A stretch of DNA of 25,575 nucleotides, from assembly GCA_051657745.1 (NCBI GenBank), contig JBOFLG010000046.1:1-25575 (forward strand), in the 5' to 3' direction. The translations under genes were made by a program, and so were the position numbers. This document shows, piece by piece, positions 1-8,019 of this stretch (position 1 is its first letter; each line of letters opens with the position of its first letter). The notes beneath the pieces are model-generated. The model had not been told where the DNA came from. It saw nothing but the letters and a program-made list of their open reading frames with translations, and ran no database searches. The DNA comes from JBOFLG01 sp051657745. Its GTDB lineage: Bacteria; Actinomycetota; Actinomycetes; Actinomycetales; Dermatophilaceae.

Positions 1-1064
1 GCGACCGTCTTCGGCCACTGCCGGGCGAACTCCTCCGGGGTGTCGGCGCCGCGGCAGTCGGTGGCCGCGCCCTGGGTACCGCCCCGGCAGTTGTCGACCC
101 GGTCGGGCAGGCCGTCGGTGGTGGTGAAGTAGTTGAGCAGGTTCATGCCGACGACCCGAATGCTGCCACCGACATCATCGGGCGCCGTGGGTCGCTCGTT
201 CACCGCCGCGAACTCGGCAGCCCCGCCGAGTGCACCCACCGGACGCAGCCGGTAGGCGTTTCCGCTGGCCGCGTTGCCAGCCCAGGTGTAGGTCAGCACC
301 CCGGTGGCCCCGGTGACCGTGTCGCCGCCGCGCAGCGTGTTGCTCGCGGTGAGCGGCTGCCCGCCGCGGCCGACCACGATCGGGTCGGGGTTCTGGGCGT
401 TCGTCGCGTCGTCGACGATCAGCCGGTTCAGCGCGTTGGATGCCTGCAGGGCGTTCGCGGCGGCGCCGGGCGCGACGACGTTCGTCGGCTGCTTCAGCCG
501 GCGCCCGGAGGAGACCACGACCTGACCGAACCGGCCGAGCTGGAAGCTCTCGGTGACGGTGAGCGGCTGCGGCATCCGCACGAGCATGCCCTCGTAGCGC
601 TCCAGCGCGGTGGCGCTCGCAACCGGAAGGGTGACATCGACCGGGGTGGCGGATGACGTGCCGCACGCCGTCACGGTGGAGGACGAAATCTGGGTCTGGC
701 CTTGGAACTCACCGGCTGTACCGCTGACGGTGACGAGGTCGCCGAGGGCGACGCGGTCGGCATCCGCGCCGACAACGAAGATGCCGTCGCTGGTGGCGGG
801 GTCGTCGTCGCCCGCGTCCTGGAGGTAGAAGCCGCGCAGCGCCGGGCTGGGTCCTTCGTAGTCACCGATCACGGTGCCGCGCAGGGTGACTGGGCCGGTG
901 ACGGCGGCCGCATCGCCGCTGCCCTGCACCGTACCCACCGGCGTGGCGGCGGCGTCACACCCGGGGTCCGCCGCCGCGGCCGGAGCCAGCGCGACCGGCG
1001 CGGAGAGCGCCACCGCGGTCACGGCGAGCCGGGCTGCGAGACGGCGGAACGGCATCCGGGTCAT
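1..1064 (-). CDS. ExeM/NucH-type secreted endonuclease, 5' part (runs off left edge)
   Basis: About 354 residues of a longer protein are visible; the C-terminal part lies left of the window. Reading from the ATG at 1064, there is a basic start (MTRMPFRRLAAR), a hydrophobic core and a likely signal-peptidase site after AAA near residue 32. Next comes an OB-fold-like region (VTLRGTVIGDYEG, LRGFYLQD, GDLVTVSG) typical of NucH/ExeM extracellular nucleases. The last visible part (IRVVGMNLLNYFTTTDG) matches the start of the endonuclease/exonuclease/phosphatase catalytic domain of that family. The catalytic residues themselves are outside the window. An AGGAGA ribosome site just upstream supports this start over the Met three codons later. 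The expected role is extracellular DNA or nucleic acid degradation for nutrient or phosphate scavenging. The family call is firm; substrate and use are inferred. Confidence 0.85.
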   Translation of the reverse strand, partial: MTRMPFRRLAARLAVTAVALSAPVALAPAAAADPGCDAAATPVGTVQGSGDAAAVTGPVTLRGTVIGDYEGPSPALRGFYLQDAGDDDPATSDGIFVVGADADRVALGDLVTVSGTAGEFQGQTQISSSTVTACGTSSATPVDVTLPVASATALERYEGMLVRMPQPLTVTESFQLGRFGQVVVSSGRRLKQPTNVVAPGAAANALQASNALNRLIVDDATNAQNPDPIVVGRGGQPLTASNTLRGGDTVTGATGVLTYTWAGNAASGNAYRLRPVGALGGAAEFAAVNERPTAPDDVGGSIRVVGMNLLNYFTTTDGLPDRVDNCRGGTQGAATDCRGADTPEEFARQWPKTV

Positions 1065-1217
1065 GGACTCTCCTGGGCTGAAGGATGACGAGGCCGCTCG
1101 GCGAACCCGGGCGGTGCGCCTGGTTTAGTCGGAACGTAACAGCCGTGGATGACGCCGGCCACCGCTGCGAGTGGCACCCCGGCGCGCTCGGTGAACCAGT
1201 GGTGAACGGCAAGCCAC

Positions 1218-1451
1218 GTGCTCCAGCCGGACTGGCTCGTCCTGAGCACCTGGATCGTCGCGTTCACGAGCACCAGCGCCCGTCCGACCAGTTTTCGACC
1301 GCCAGTCGAGATCGCCGGGCGCGAAACCTTGGTGCTGTGTGACCAGCTCGCCACCGTCGACCTGAGGCGGCTGACCGAGCCTGCGGGCTTCGTGACCATG
1401 GCCGAGATGCAGCGCATCGACGACGCCCTTGCTCTAGTGCTGGACCTCTAG
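1218..1451 (+). pseudogene. MazF/PemK toxin remnant (N-terminus missing)
   Basis: The frame opens only at 1206, after a TGA at 1203-1205, and ends at TAG 1449-1451. It encodes about 77 residues that read like the C-terminal two thirds of an actinobacterial MazF/PemK toxin: strand IVAFTSTSARPTSFRPPVEI, then VLCDQLATVDLRRL, and an ending of MQRIDDALALVLDL. The conserved first strands of MazF, with their xRGDIxxV-type opening and the loop that helps form the RNA cleft, are absent. No frame upstream supplies them. No antitoxin gene is adjacent. It is therefore called a 5'-truncated remnant rather than a working ribonuclease; GTG 1218 is only a nominal start. Confidence 0.6.
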
Positions 1452-1466
1452 CGAGACACTGCGGCA

Positions 1467-1482
1467 CGGCCGACCGCGGCCG
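1467..1482. terminator. Possible hairpin between two convergent remnants
   Basis: CGGCCG at 1467-1472 and CGGCCG at 1477-1482 can pair around a four-base loop. The site lies between the ends of the convergent mazF remnant and PIN gene. The stem is short and there is no T-tract, so this is weak. Confidence 0.25.
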
Positions 1483-1542
1483 CACAGCGCCGCGGGCGCC
1501 TCGGCGCGTTGTCCAGCAGCACCCGACGCGCACTGCGGACAG

Positions 1543-2121
1543 TCATGGTTCGAGCTGAGATCTGAGGATCTCCACGGCGGCCGTCATGCCGTAGCGGTTG
1601 CTGAGGTTCTCCAGGATGTCGGCGGGCGGCAGGGGTGGCTCACGCCGGCGCTGCGAGATCTTCTCGACGGCCCGGAGGGCCCGTGCGGGGTCGAGTTCGA
1701 CGGTGTAGCAGGCGAATTCGGTTGGCGGAAGCACTTCGAGGCCCTTTGGCAACAGGTGTGCAGGGAAATCCCTGAGGTTGTGCGTGATGATCGCGCCCGC
1801 ACCGGCGAAAGCCGCAACTGCCAGCACGTGCTCGTCACCCGGGTCCGGCAAGCCGTACGACCCCTCAAGCGGTTCCCAGCCGAACATCTCGGCGTCAGCG
1901 AACGCCTCGCGCATGGTGGCTACCAGACGGGTGGCTCGCTGCTTTGCCTCCTCGGCGTCGCAACCGCGACGGACTAGCTTTTACTCCTCGTGGTAGCGGA
2001 GTTCATCAAGGATCGTCACGCTCCAGACAGGCCGGTAGAGCCCCTCGACCGCCAGGGAGAGCACAAAGTCCCGTTGCAGGCTCGGCCAGAGCACGCAGGT
2101 GTCGATCAGCGCCGTGAACAT
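1543..2121 (-). pseudogene. VapC-like PIN-domain toxin with an in-frame stop codon
   Basis: From ATG 2121 the frame reads MFTALIDTCVLWPSLQRDF and continues to LDELRYHEE. A TAA follows (1981-1983, codon 47), then the same frame runs on to the stop at 1543. Without that TAA the product would be 192 residues, the usual length of this PIN family. The acidic residues of the PIN site are present on both sides of the lesion: D7 and E40 before it, and LPDPGDEH and the THNLRDFP segment after it. Restart at ATG 1914 would give 123 residues lacking D7 and E40, which is unlikely to be an active nuclease. The gene starts 35 bases after the HTH antitoxin ends, so the two form one operon. Known family role: type II toxin ribonuclease. 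A sequencing error at one base cannot be excluded. Confidence 0.8.
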
Positions 2122-2156
2122 TCGCGAAGTCTGTCAACAACGGCCAGACCCACGGC

Positions 2157-2672
2157 TCAGGAACGCGCACGCTGACGGCGAGACCCGACTGCGGCTCGCG
2201 CCTCGCGGGCCCGTGCCAACGCGGTGTCGAGGCCCTCCTCGTCGTCGAGGTCGACGGCCATCGCGTCGAGCGCTGCGTACTGCGCGGCGCGGCGCGTCTC
2301 GCGGTAGTCGAGCAACGCCCGGAGATTGACCCGGCGATGCGAGCCGACCCGGTCGGCAGCGATCTTGCCCTGATCGATGAGCCGGATGATGGTGGGCCGG
2401 CTAACCCCGAGCAGGTCGGCAGCCTCTTGGGTGGTGAGGGTCTGGCTCTGGGGCGCCACGGTCACGGCCACGCCTTGCTGCATGGCGTCCACCACCTGAC
2501 GCAACACTCGGTACATCTCGACCGGGAGTTCCACTCGGTCATCAGCTTCCGAACCGGTGAGGAAGTACCGCGGCACTGGTTGCGAGTGAGCGTGCAGGAA
2601 CTCGTAGATCGGGGCCAGCGAGTCGTCAGGGCCGGGAAAGTAGGTCTGGTCATGGAGTGCGGGCGAGGTCAT
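2157..2672 (-). CDS. Excisionase-type HTH DNA-binding protein, antitoxin partner of the PIN gene
   Basis: This 171-residue protein has a helix-turn-helix of the excisionase/MerR-like type at about residues 79-125 (LTTQEAADLLGVSRPTIIRL, followed by GKIAADRVGSHRRV). The N-terminal region of about 75 residues is acidic to neutral, and the C-terminal tail is charged. Such proteins typically precede PIN toxins of the kind found just downstream and act as DNA-binding antitoxin and autorepressor. ATG 2672 is preceded by AGGAG at good spacing. Because the PIN gene is broken, this antitoxin appears to be an orphan; it may still bind its own promoter. The HTH is certain; the antitoxin role rests on gene order. 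Confidence 0.8.
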   Translation of the reverse strand: MTSPALHDQTYFPGPDDSLAPIYEFLHAHSQPVPRYFLTGSEADDRVELPVEMYRVLRQVVDAMQQGVAVTVAPQSQTLTTQEAADLLGVSRPTIIRLIDQGKIAADRVGSHRRVNLRALLDYRETRRAAQYAALDAMAVDLDDEEGLDTALARAREARAAVGSRRQRARS

Positions 2673-2694
2673 TGTTTGCTCCTGTCCGTTACAC

Positions 2695-2745
2695 GGTCCG
2701 GTGATTCAGATGCAGACAACGTAACAGTGTTCGTTCCATTCGAAT
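2695..2745 (-). promoter_or_regulatory. Candidate operator/promoter of the HTH-PIN operon
   Basis: The divergent gap between the antitoxin (-) and the helicase (+) holds two small palindromes, AACAGTGTT at 2723-2731 and ATTCGAAT at 2738-2745, in a locally AT-rich patch. Antitoxins of this type usually bind palindromes upstream of their own gene. No clear -10/-35 pair could be fixed. Confidence 0.3.
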
Positions 2746-2836
2746 AGAGCCGTTCGGCCGACTTCTCGGGTGTCGAGACCCCGGGCACCGCGACTGCGGA
2801 GCGGGCCGCGGGCGGCATCCGGGAGAATCAGCCGGG

Positions 2837-5800
2837 ATGACGCTCACCGACCAACTTCACGCGGCCGCCCACGCGGGCCCGAACGCCCGGCCTGTCGAGG
2901 GCTCGGACCCGGCGACCTCCGGGACCACCCATGGCAACCCGGAGGCCGCGCTCGACGTATTTCTCGACTGGGCCAGCGAACGCGGGTTCACCCTCTACCC
3001 AGCGCAGGAGGAAGCGGTCCTGGCCCTGGCGGCCGGGTCGCACGTCATCCTCTCGACACCGACCGGGTCCGGGAAGTCGCTGGTCGCGGTCGCCGCGCAC
3101 GCTCACGCGCTGGCCAGCGGCATCCGGAGCTGGTACACCGCACCCGTGAAGGCGCTGGTCAGCGAGAAGTTCTTCGCCCTGGTGGAGACGTTCGGCGCGG
3201 CCCAGGTCGGCATGGTCACCGGCGACGCCGCGGTCAACGCGGACGCACCGATCATCTGCGCCACCGCCGAGGTGCTCGCCAACCAGGCACTGCGCGAACG
3301 GGATTCGTCCGAGATCGGTCTCGTGGTGATGGATGAGTTTCACTACTACGCGGACCGCGACCGGGGCTGGGCCTGGCAGGTTCCGTTGCTCCTGCTCCCG
3401 GACAGCCAGTTTCTGCTGATGTCGGCGACCCTCGGCGACACCACCGAACTGCGACGTGACCTCGCTCGACGGTCGGCGCGCGAGACCGCGGCGGTGAGTG
3501 GCGCGCACCGGCCGGTCCCGCTGGAGTTCTCCTGGTCGCTGACCTCGGTGCACGACACCATCGAACTCCTGCTCCGCGACGGTCGTGCGCCGGTGTACGT
3601 CGTCTCCTTCACCCAGGCCGGCGCCATCGAGCAGGCCCAGGCGCTGACCAGCGTCGAACTGGTCTCGGCCGACCGCAAGAAGGCCATCAAGGCCGCGGTC
3701 GGCGGGTTCCGCTTCGGAAAGGGGTTCGGGCACACGTTGCGGCGGTTGGTGTTGCACGGCATCGGGGTACACCACGCCGGGATGCTGCCGCGGTACCGCC
3801 GCCTCGTCGAGACCCTGGCGCAGGCCGGGCTGCTCGCGGTGATCTGCGGCACCGACACGCTGGGGGTCGGCATCAACGTGCCGATCCGTACCGTGCTGCT
3901 CACGTCGCTGACCAAGTACGACGGCCGCAAACAGCGGGTCCTCGGGGCGCGCGAGTTCCATCAGATCGCCGGGCGCGCCGGGCGGGCCGGGTTCGACACC
4001 ATCGGGTATGTGGTCGTGCAGGCGCCGGAGCACGTGATCGAGAATTCCAAGGCACTGGCCAAGGCCGGCGACGACCCGAAGAAGCGGCGCCGGGTGATGC
4101 GCCGCAGCGCCCCCGAGGGTGTGGTCACCTGGTCTGAGTCGACCTACGAGCGGCTCATGGTCGCACCGCCGGAGCCGATGGTGTCTCGGATGCGGGTCAA
4201 CCACGCCATGGTGCTGAACGTCCTCGACCGGTGGGAGGGCCAGCAGCAGGCGCTGCACACGCTGGTCCTCGACAACCATGAGGACGACAGCCGGCGGACC
4301 GCTCTCGTCGAGCGCACGGTCCAGGTGCTCGGGTCGCTGCTGCGTTCGGGTGTCGTCGAGCCGGATGACGGGTCGGCCGTGAGCGACTGGCTGCCCGCCG
4401 AGCCGGGCGACGGGTCAGCCGTCGGGCCGGATGACGGGTCGGATGACGGGTCGGCCATCGAGCCGGATGACGGGTCAGCCGTCGGGCCGGATCACGGGTC
4501 GGCCATCGGGTCGGATGACGGGTCGGCCCACCGTGACGAGCCCACGCCGGAGCGTCGTGGCGTCGCGCCGTCGGCTGGCTCACCTGAGTCAGCCGGCGTG
4601 ACCGGCGACAGCGCCCCCGACGGCGGGCGAGCGGCATCCGGCCTGAGCAGCACGGGACGGCTGGATGACGGCGGGCCCCTTGGTGCCCTCGGGCACCTTC
4701 TCGCCGAAGCCGGCCTGGCGCCGTCATCCCCCGATGGTGCCGACCAGCACTCCCTCGACACCGCGACCGGACGGCAGGTCGAGCGGACCCTGGTCGGCAC
4801 CAACGGGGATGGCCCGAAGAGGGTCGAGGAGGTCGCGGAGCCGACTCTTCTGGAGGAGTTTGTTCGGGGCAACGGACGGCGCCACGCTGACGGCCCGTTC
4901 CAGGTCTCCCTCGACCTGCACGAGGGCTTCGCCCTGAACCAACCACTGTCGGCATTCGCGCTGGCCGCCCTCGACCTACTGGACCGTGAGGACCCGGGGT
5001 ACGCGCTCGACGTGGTCAGCATCATCGAGGCCACCCTCGACGACCCGCGGCCGGTACTGCTCGCCCAGCAGTTCGAGGCGCGCGGCGAGGCGGTGGCGGC
5101 GATGAAGGCCGACGGGCTCGAGTACGAGGAGCGGATGGCGGCGCTGGAGGAGGTCACCTGGCCGCGTCCGCTGGCCGAGCCGCTGGAGTTTGCGCTGCGG
5201 ACCTACCGGCTGAGTCACCCGTGGGTCGACCCGAGCGACCTCTCGCCAAAGTCCGTGGTGCGCGAACTGTACGAGCGCGCGATGACGTTCGGCGAGTTCG
5301 TCGCCCACTACAAACTCACCCGCGCCGAGGGGGTGGTGCTGCGCTATCTCTCGGATGCGTATCGGGCGCTGCGCTCCACGGTGCCGACCGATGCGCGCAC
5401 CGACGACCTGGACGACCTGGTCGAGTGGCTCGGTGAAGTGGTGCGGCACACCGATTCCAGCCTGCTCGACGAGTGGGAGGCGCTGCTCAACCCTGACGAT
5501 GCGGCCGCTGAGGTGTCTGCGCCCAGTGCGGGCCGGGCCCTGTCGGCGAATCCGCGCGCGCTGCGAGTCATGGTGCGCCAGAGCATGTTCCGCCGTGTTG
5601 AGCTGCTCGCCCTGGGCCGCTACGCCGCGCTGGCTGCGCTCGACGACGGGCTGACTGACCACGAGTGGGCGGATGCCGCCGCCGAGTACCTCGCCGAGTA
5701 CGACGGCTTTAGCGTCGGCCCGGCGGCGCGCGGCCCGGCGCTGTTCGTCATCGACGAGGATCAGGCCGACCACCCCGGCGAGTGGCACGTCATCCAGGTG

Positions 5801-5914
5801 CTCGATGACCCCGAGGGGGACCATGACTGGCGGATCACCGCCATCCTCGACCTCACTGCGACGGATGACGCTGGCGAGCCGGTGCTCGTCGTCACCGCAC
5901 TATCCCCCACCTGA
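2837..5914 (+). CDS. DEAD/DEAH-box helicase of the Ski2-like, DUF3516 type
   Basis: This 1025-residue superfamily 2 helicase has Walker A TPTGSGKS at residues 74-81, box II DEFH at 166-169, motif III SATLG at 196-200, a motif V region (DTLGVGINVP) at 340-349 and motif VI QIAGRAGRAG near 376-385. The C-terminal half (from about 690) is an all-alpha region matching DUF3516, which follows the helicase core in actinobacterial homologues. Expected role: ATP-driven RNA or DNA unwinding, probably in RNA metabolism. Between the two parts is a low-complexity insert of roughly 180 residues. It includes a repeated acidic DDGSA-type block at about 508-565 and seems to make the protein longer than usual. 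The ATG at 2837 has GGGAGA upstream. It is a single gene, convergent with the aldolase. Confidence 0.88.
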   Translation: MTLTDQLHAAAHAGPNARPVEGSDPATSGTTHGNPEAALDVFLDWASERGFTLYPAQEEAVLALAAGSHVILSTPTGSGKSLVAVAAHAHALASGIRSWYTAPVKALVSEKFFALVETFGAAQVGMVTGDAAVNADAPIICATAEVLANQALRERDSSEIGLVVMDEFHYYADRDRGWAWQVPLLLLPDSQFLLMSATLGDTTELRRDLARRSARETAAVSGAHRPVPLEFSWSLTSVHDTIELLLRDGRAPVYVVSFTQAGAIEQAQALTSVELVSADRKKAIKAAVGGFRFGKGFGHTLRRLVLHGIGVHHAGMLPRYRRLVETLAQAGLLAVICGTDTLGVGINVPIRTVLLTSLTKYDGRKQRVLGAREFHQIAGRAGRAGFDTIGYVVVQAPEHVIENSKALAKAGDDPKKRRRVMRRSAPEGVVTWSESTYERLMVAPPEPMVSRMRVNHAMVLNVLDRWEGQQQALHTLVLDNHEDDSRRTALVERTVQVLGSLLRSGVVEPDDGSAVSDWLPAEPGDGSAVGPDDGSDDGSAIEPDDGSAVGPDHGSAIGSDDGSAHRDEPTPERRGVAPSAGSPESAGVTGDSAPDGGRAASGLSSTGRLDDGGPLGALGHLLAEAGLAPSSPDGADQHSLDTATGRQVERTLVGTNGDGPKRVEEVAEPTLLEEFVRGNGRRHADGPFQVSLDLHEGFALNQPLSAFALAALDLLDREDPGYALDVVSIIEATLDDPRPVLLAQQFEARGEAVAAMKADGLEYEERMAALEEVTWPRPLAEPLEFALRTYRLSHPWVDPSDLSPKSVVRELYERAMTFGEFVAHYKLTRAEGVVLRYLSDAYRALRSTVPTDARTDDLDDLVEWLGEVVRHTDSSLLDEWEALLNPDDAAAEVSAPSAGRALSANPRALRVMVRQSMFRRVELLALGRYAALAALDDGLTDHEWADAAAEYLAEYDGFSVGPAARGPALFVIDEDQADHPGEWHVIQVLDDPEGDHDWRITAILDLTATDDAGEPVLVVTALSPT
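4365..4530 (+). repeat. Degenerate tandem repeat encoding DDGSA-type units inside the helicase gene
   Basis: Units built around GGATGACGGGTCGGCC or GGATGACGGGTCAGCC recur at least seven times, encoding (E/G)PDDGSA(V/I). Longer blocks such as GAGCCGGATGACGGGTC are copied almost exactly. The array stays in frame and sits in the linker between the helicase core and the DUF3516 region. Confidence 0.85.
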
Positions 5915-5959
5915 GTGGACGCTGCACCACCCCACCCCGCGCCGGCCGGACCTGCGTGG

Positions 5960-6021
5960 CCGGACGCGGGAGGAGTCGTCGGCGACGTCGTGGCGGACGG
6001 AGGGGCACCTTCCGCGTCCGG
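5960..6021. terminator. Stem-loop between convergent helicase and aldolase genes
   Basis: CCGGACGCGGGAGG at 5960-5973 pairs with CCTTCCGCGTCCGG at 6008-6021, a 14-base stem with one G-T pair. The loop holds a smaller hairpin, CGTCG/CGACG at 5977-5987. It lies in the gap after the helicase stop and beyond the aldolase stop, so it may terminate both. There is no T-tract, which is common in high-GC actinomycetes. Confidence 0.5.
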
Positions 6022-6054
6022 GGGGACGGCACCGGGGCGTCATGGCGGTCGGTA

Positions 6055-7101
6055 CTAGCCGAGGTAGTCGGCGGCGATCTGACAAACCTTCTCGACATCG
6101 GCGTCGGTGATGTCGAGATGGGTGACGAAGCGCAGCTTGGAGAGACCGGTGGCGAGGATGCCGTGGCGTTCGAGATGGCCAAGGAATCCATCGGCCCGGC
6201 GTTTCGCCGGGCCGTCCAACTCGACGAACACAATGTTGGTGTGCACCGGGTCGACCGAGACCCCGTCGATTGTCGCCAGCGCCTCGCCCAACTGGCGGGC
6301 GCGGCGGTGATCATCAGCCAACCGGGCCACCTGGTTCTCGAGCGCGTAGGTCGCGGCCGCGGCCAGCAGACCGCTCTGGCGCATCCCACCACCGGCCATC
6401 TTCCGGATCCGGTGGGCCCGGTCGATCACCTCGCGCGTGCCACACAGGGCTGACCCCACCGGTGCACCGAGGCCCTTGCTGAAGCAGACGCTCACCGAGT
6501 CGAATCGCTGCGCGATGCGCCGAGCCTCGGTCAGGGCCCGATCAGCCGGCTCGCCTGGGGTGAGGCCGGCCTGCGCGACGGCGGCGTTGAACAACCGTGC
6601 CCCGTCGAGGTGCCGAGCGAGCTGATGGTCGGCAGCAAGGGCGGTCGCGGCCTGGATGTAGTCGAACGGCAGCAGCCGTCCGCCGATCGTGTTCTCCAAA
6701 CACACCAACCGGGTGATCGCGAAGTGGGCGTCATCCGGCTTAATGGCGGCCTCGATCTCGGCGAGCGGGAGCGAGCCGTCCGCCGCGTTCATGATCGGTT
6801 GCGGCTGCACGCTGCCGAGCACCGCAGCACCGCCGCCCTCCCAGCGGTACGTATGCGCCACCTGACCGACGAGGTACTCGTCGCCGCGCCCACAGTGCGC
6901 GAGAATCGCGCCCAGGTTGCTCTGCGTTCCGGTGGGGAAGAACAGGGCCGCCTCGAACCCGAGCATCGCCGCGATCGTGTCCTGCAGATGGTTCACCGAC
7001 GGGTCGTCGCCGAAGACATCGTCACCCAGCGGCGCCGCCATCATCGCGGCGCGCATCTCACTCGTCGGCTGGGTCACCGTGTCGCTGCGCAGGTCGATCA
7101 T
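6055..7101 (-). CDS. ltaE: Low-specificity L-threonine aldolase (PLP enzyme)
   Basis: 348 residues from the ATG at 7101. The opening MIDLRSDTVTQPT is the hallmark of threonine aldolases. Other family marks are PLGDDVFGDDP near 24-34, FFPTGTQSNLGA near 54-65, HLDGARLFNAAV near 164-175, and the PLP-binding lysine in SVCFSKGLGAP (K209). It cleaves L-threonine or allo-threonine to glycine and acetaldehyde in the cytoplasm. A GTG at 7110 would add three residues; ATG 7101 is preferred because homologues begin there, although neither start has a strong ribosome site. The gene follows the NAD-kinase-like gene after a short gap on the same strand, so co-transcription is plausible. Confidence 0.92.
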   Translation of the reverse strand: MIDLRSDTVTQPTSEMRAAMMAAPLGDDVFGDDPSVNHLQDTIAAMLGFEAALFFPTGTQSNLGAILAHCGRGDEYLVGQVAHTYRWEGGGAAVLGSVQPQPIMNAADGSLPLAEIEAAIKPDDAHFAITRLVCLENTIGGRLLPFDYIQAATALAADHQLARHLDGARLFNAAVAQAGLTPGEPADRALTEARRIAQRFDSVSVCFSKGLGAPVGSALCGTREVIDRAHRIRKMAGGGMRQSGLLAAAATYALENQVARLADDHRRARQLGEALATIDGVSVDPVHTNIVFVELDGPAKRRADGFLGHLERHGILATGLSKLRFVTHLDITDADVEKVCQIAADYLG

Positions 7102-7129
7102 GGCTGGCACGATATCCGCGCTGCTGGTG

Positions 7130-8017
7130 TCAGATCACAGTTCGTAGCCCCGACGGAGCCCGTCGCACCTCGAGCCGTTGGCCCCAGCCGAGCACCAGCC
7201 GATCGTCTTCGAGTCCGTCGGCGAACACGACCAGCGAGTCCGACCCGACGTGCAGCGTCAACGACTCACCGTCCGCGAGCGGCCCGGCCGACAGGTCCGT
7301 GGCCGTCGTTGGCGACGGCCACGGCTCGCGGACGAACCAGACCAGGTCGTGGTCGGCCGGGTCGGGCAGTTCCATCGTCGGCGCGCTCGTCCGCCTGATC
7401 GAGGCGCACCACCCGGTGGCGCCCGTGCCGGTACCGACGATCAGGCCCGAGGACGACTGCCGCTCGGCCCGCCCGCGCCAGGACAGCTCGTACCGCGACG
7501 ACTGGTGGCCCGGCTGGCCGACGTAGATCTCGTTCAGGCCGGTCAGCTCCTGGCCGTCGTCACTGACTGCCAGCACCATGGTGCGCACCAGCTCACGGCT
7601 GGATGCCGCGGCAACCGTGGCGAACAGCCCCGCGGCATCCGATGGGGAGTGCGGAACGAGCACACCAGGGTTCATGCCGGGAAAAGGGTCGAATCCGAGG
7701 ACCCGTTGATCGGTCAGGTACTTCGACGCGTTGGCGACCAAGCCGTCCGGCCCGACGACGGCGACGATGTCGTCGGGCTCGAAGAGAAACCTCGGCAGGT
7801 CGTGCCGCTCGACCTCGGCCCGCCGCCACGACGATGGGATGGCGCCGAGGACGGCCCGCACCGCGTCGGTGGCCCGCACGTGTCGGTCACGGACCGGGTC
7901 GAGCGACATGGCCCGCGACCGGAGGAAGAAGTCGGCCTGACCCGCGGTCTGATGACGAGCCAGGAGTTCGTCGTACTCGGTGCGCCTCCAGACCAGTACG
8001 ACCCGAGGGGCGGCCAT
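7130..8017 (-). CDS. NAD-kinase-like protein with altered motifs
   Basis: The 295-residue protein has the layout of the ATP-NAD kinase fold. The usual GGDG phosphate loop is replaced by VVGPDGLVANASKYL (residues 87-101). The conserved Asn-Glu appears in LTGLNEIYVG (158-167). The TPTGSTAY motif reads GLIVGTGTGATGWCAS (191-206). A VLGFDP stretch at 106-111 matches the LGIN region. The fold call is good, but substitutions in the glycine loop and TPTGSTAY motif mean activity on NAD cannot be assumed. It starts 2 bases after the SPFH gene stops, so the two are almost certainly one operon and probably one process. It could be a divergent NAD(H) kinase or a related lipid/sugar-kinase-like enzyme. 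Confidence 0.75.
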   Translation of the reverse strand: MAAPRVVLVWRRTEYDELLARHQTAGQADFFLRSRAMSLDPVRDRHVRATDAVRAVLGAIPSSWRRAEVERHDLPRFLFEPDDIVAVVGPDGLVANASKYLTDQRVLGFDPFPGMNPGVLVPHSPSDAAGLFATVAAASSRELVRTMVLAVSDDGQELTGLNEIYVGQPGHQSSRYELSWRGRAERQSSSGLIVGTGTGATGWCASIRRTSAPTMELPDPADHDLVWFVREPWPSPTTATDLSAGPLADGESLTLHVGSDSLVVFADGLEDDRLVLGWGQRLEVRRAPSGLRTVI

Positions 8018-8019
8018 TC

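Noticed and set aside
2828..4279. 483-codon open frame antisense to the helicase
   Set aside because: It mirrors the third-position GC of the helicase gene, has Arg/His/Gln-rich composition and no motifs, while the helicase frame has every SF2 motif.
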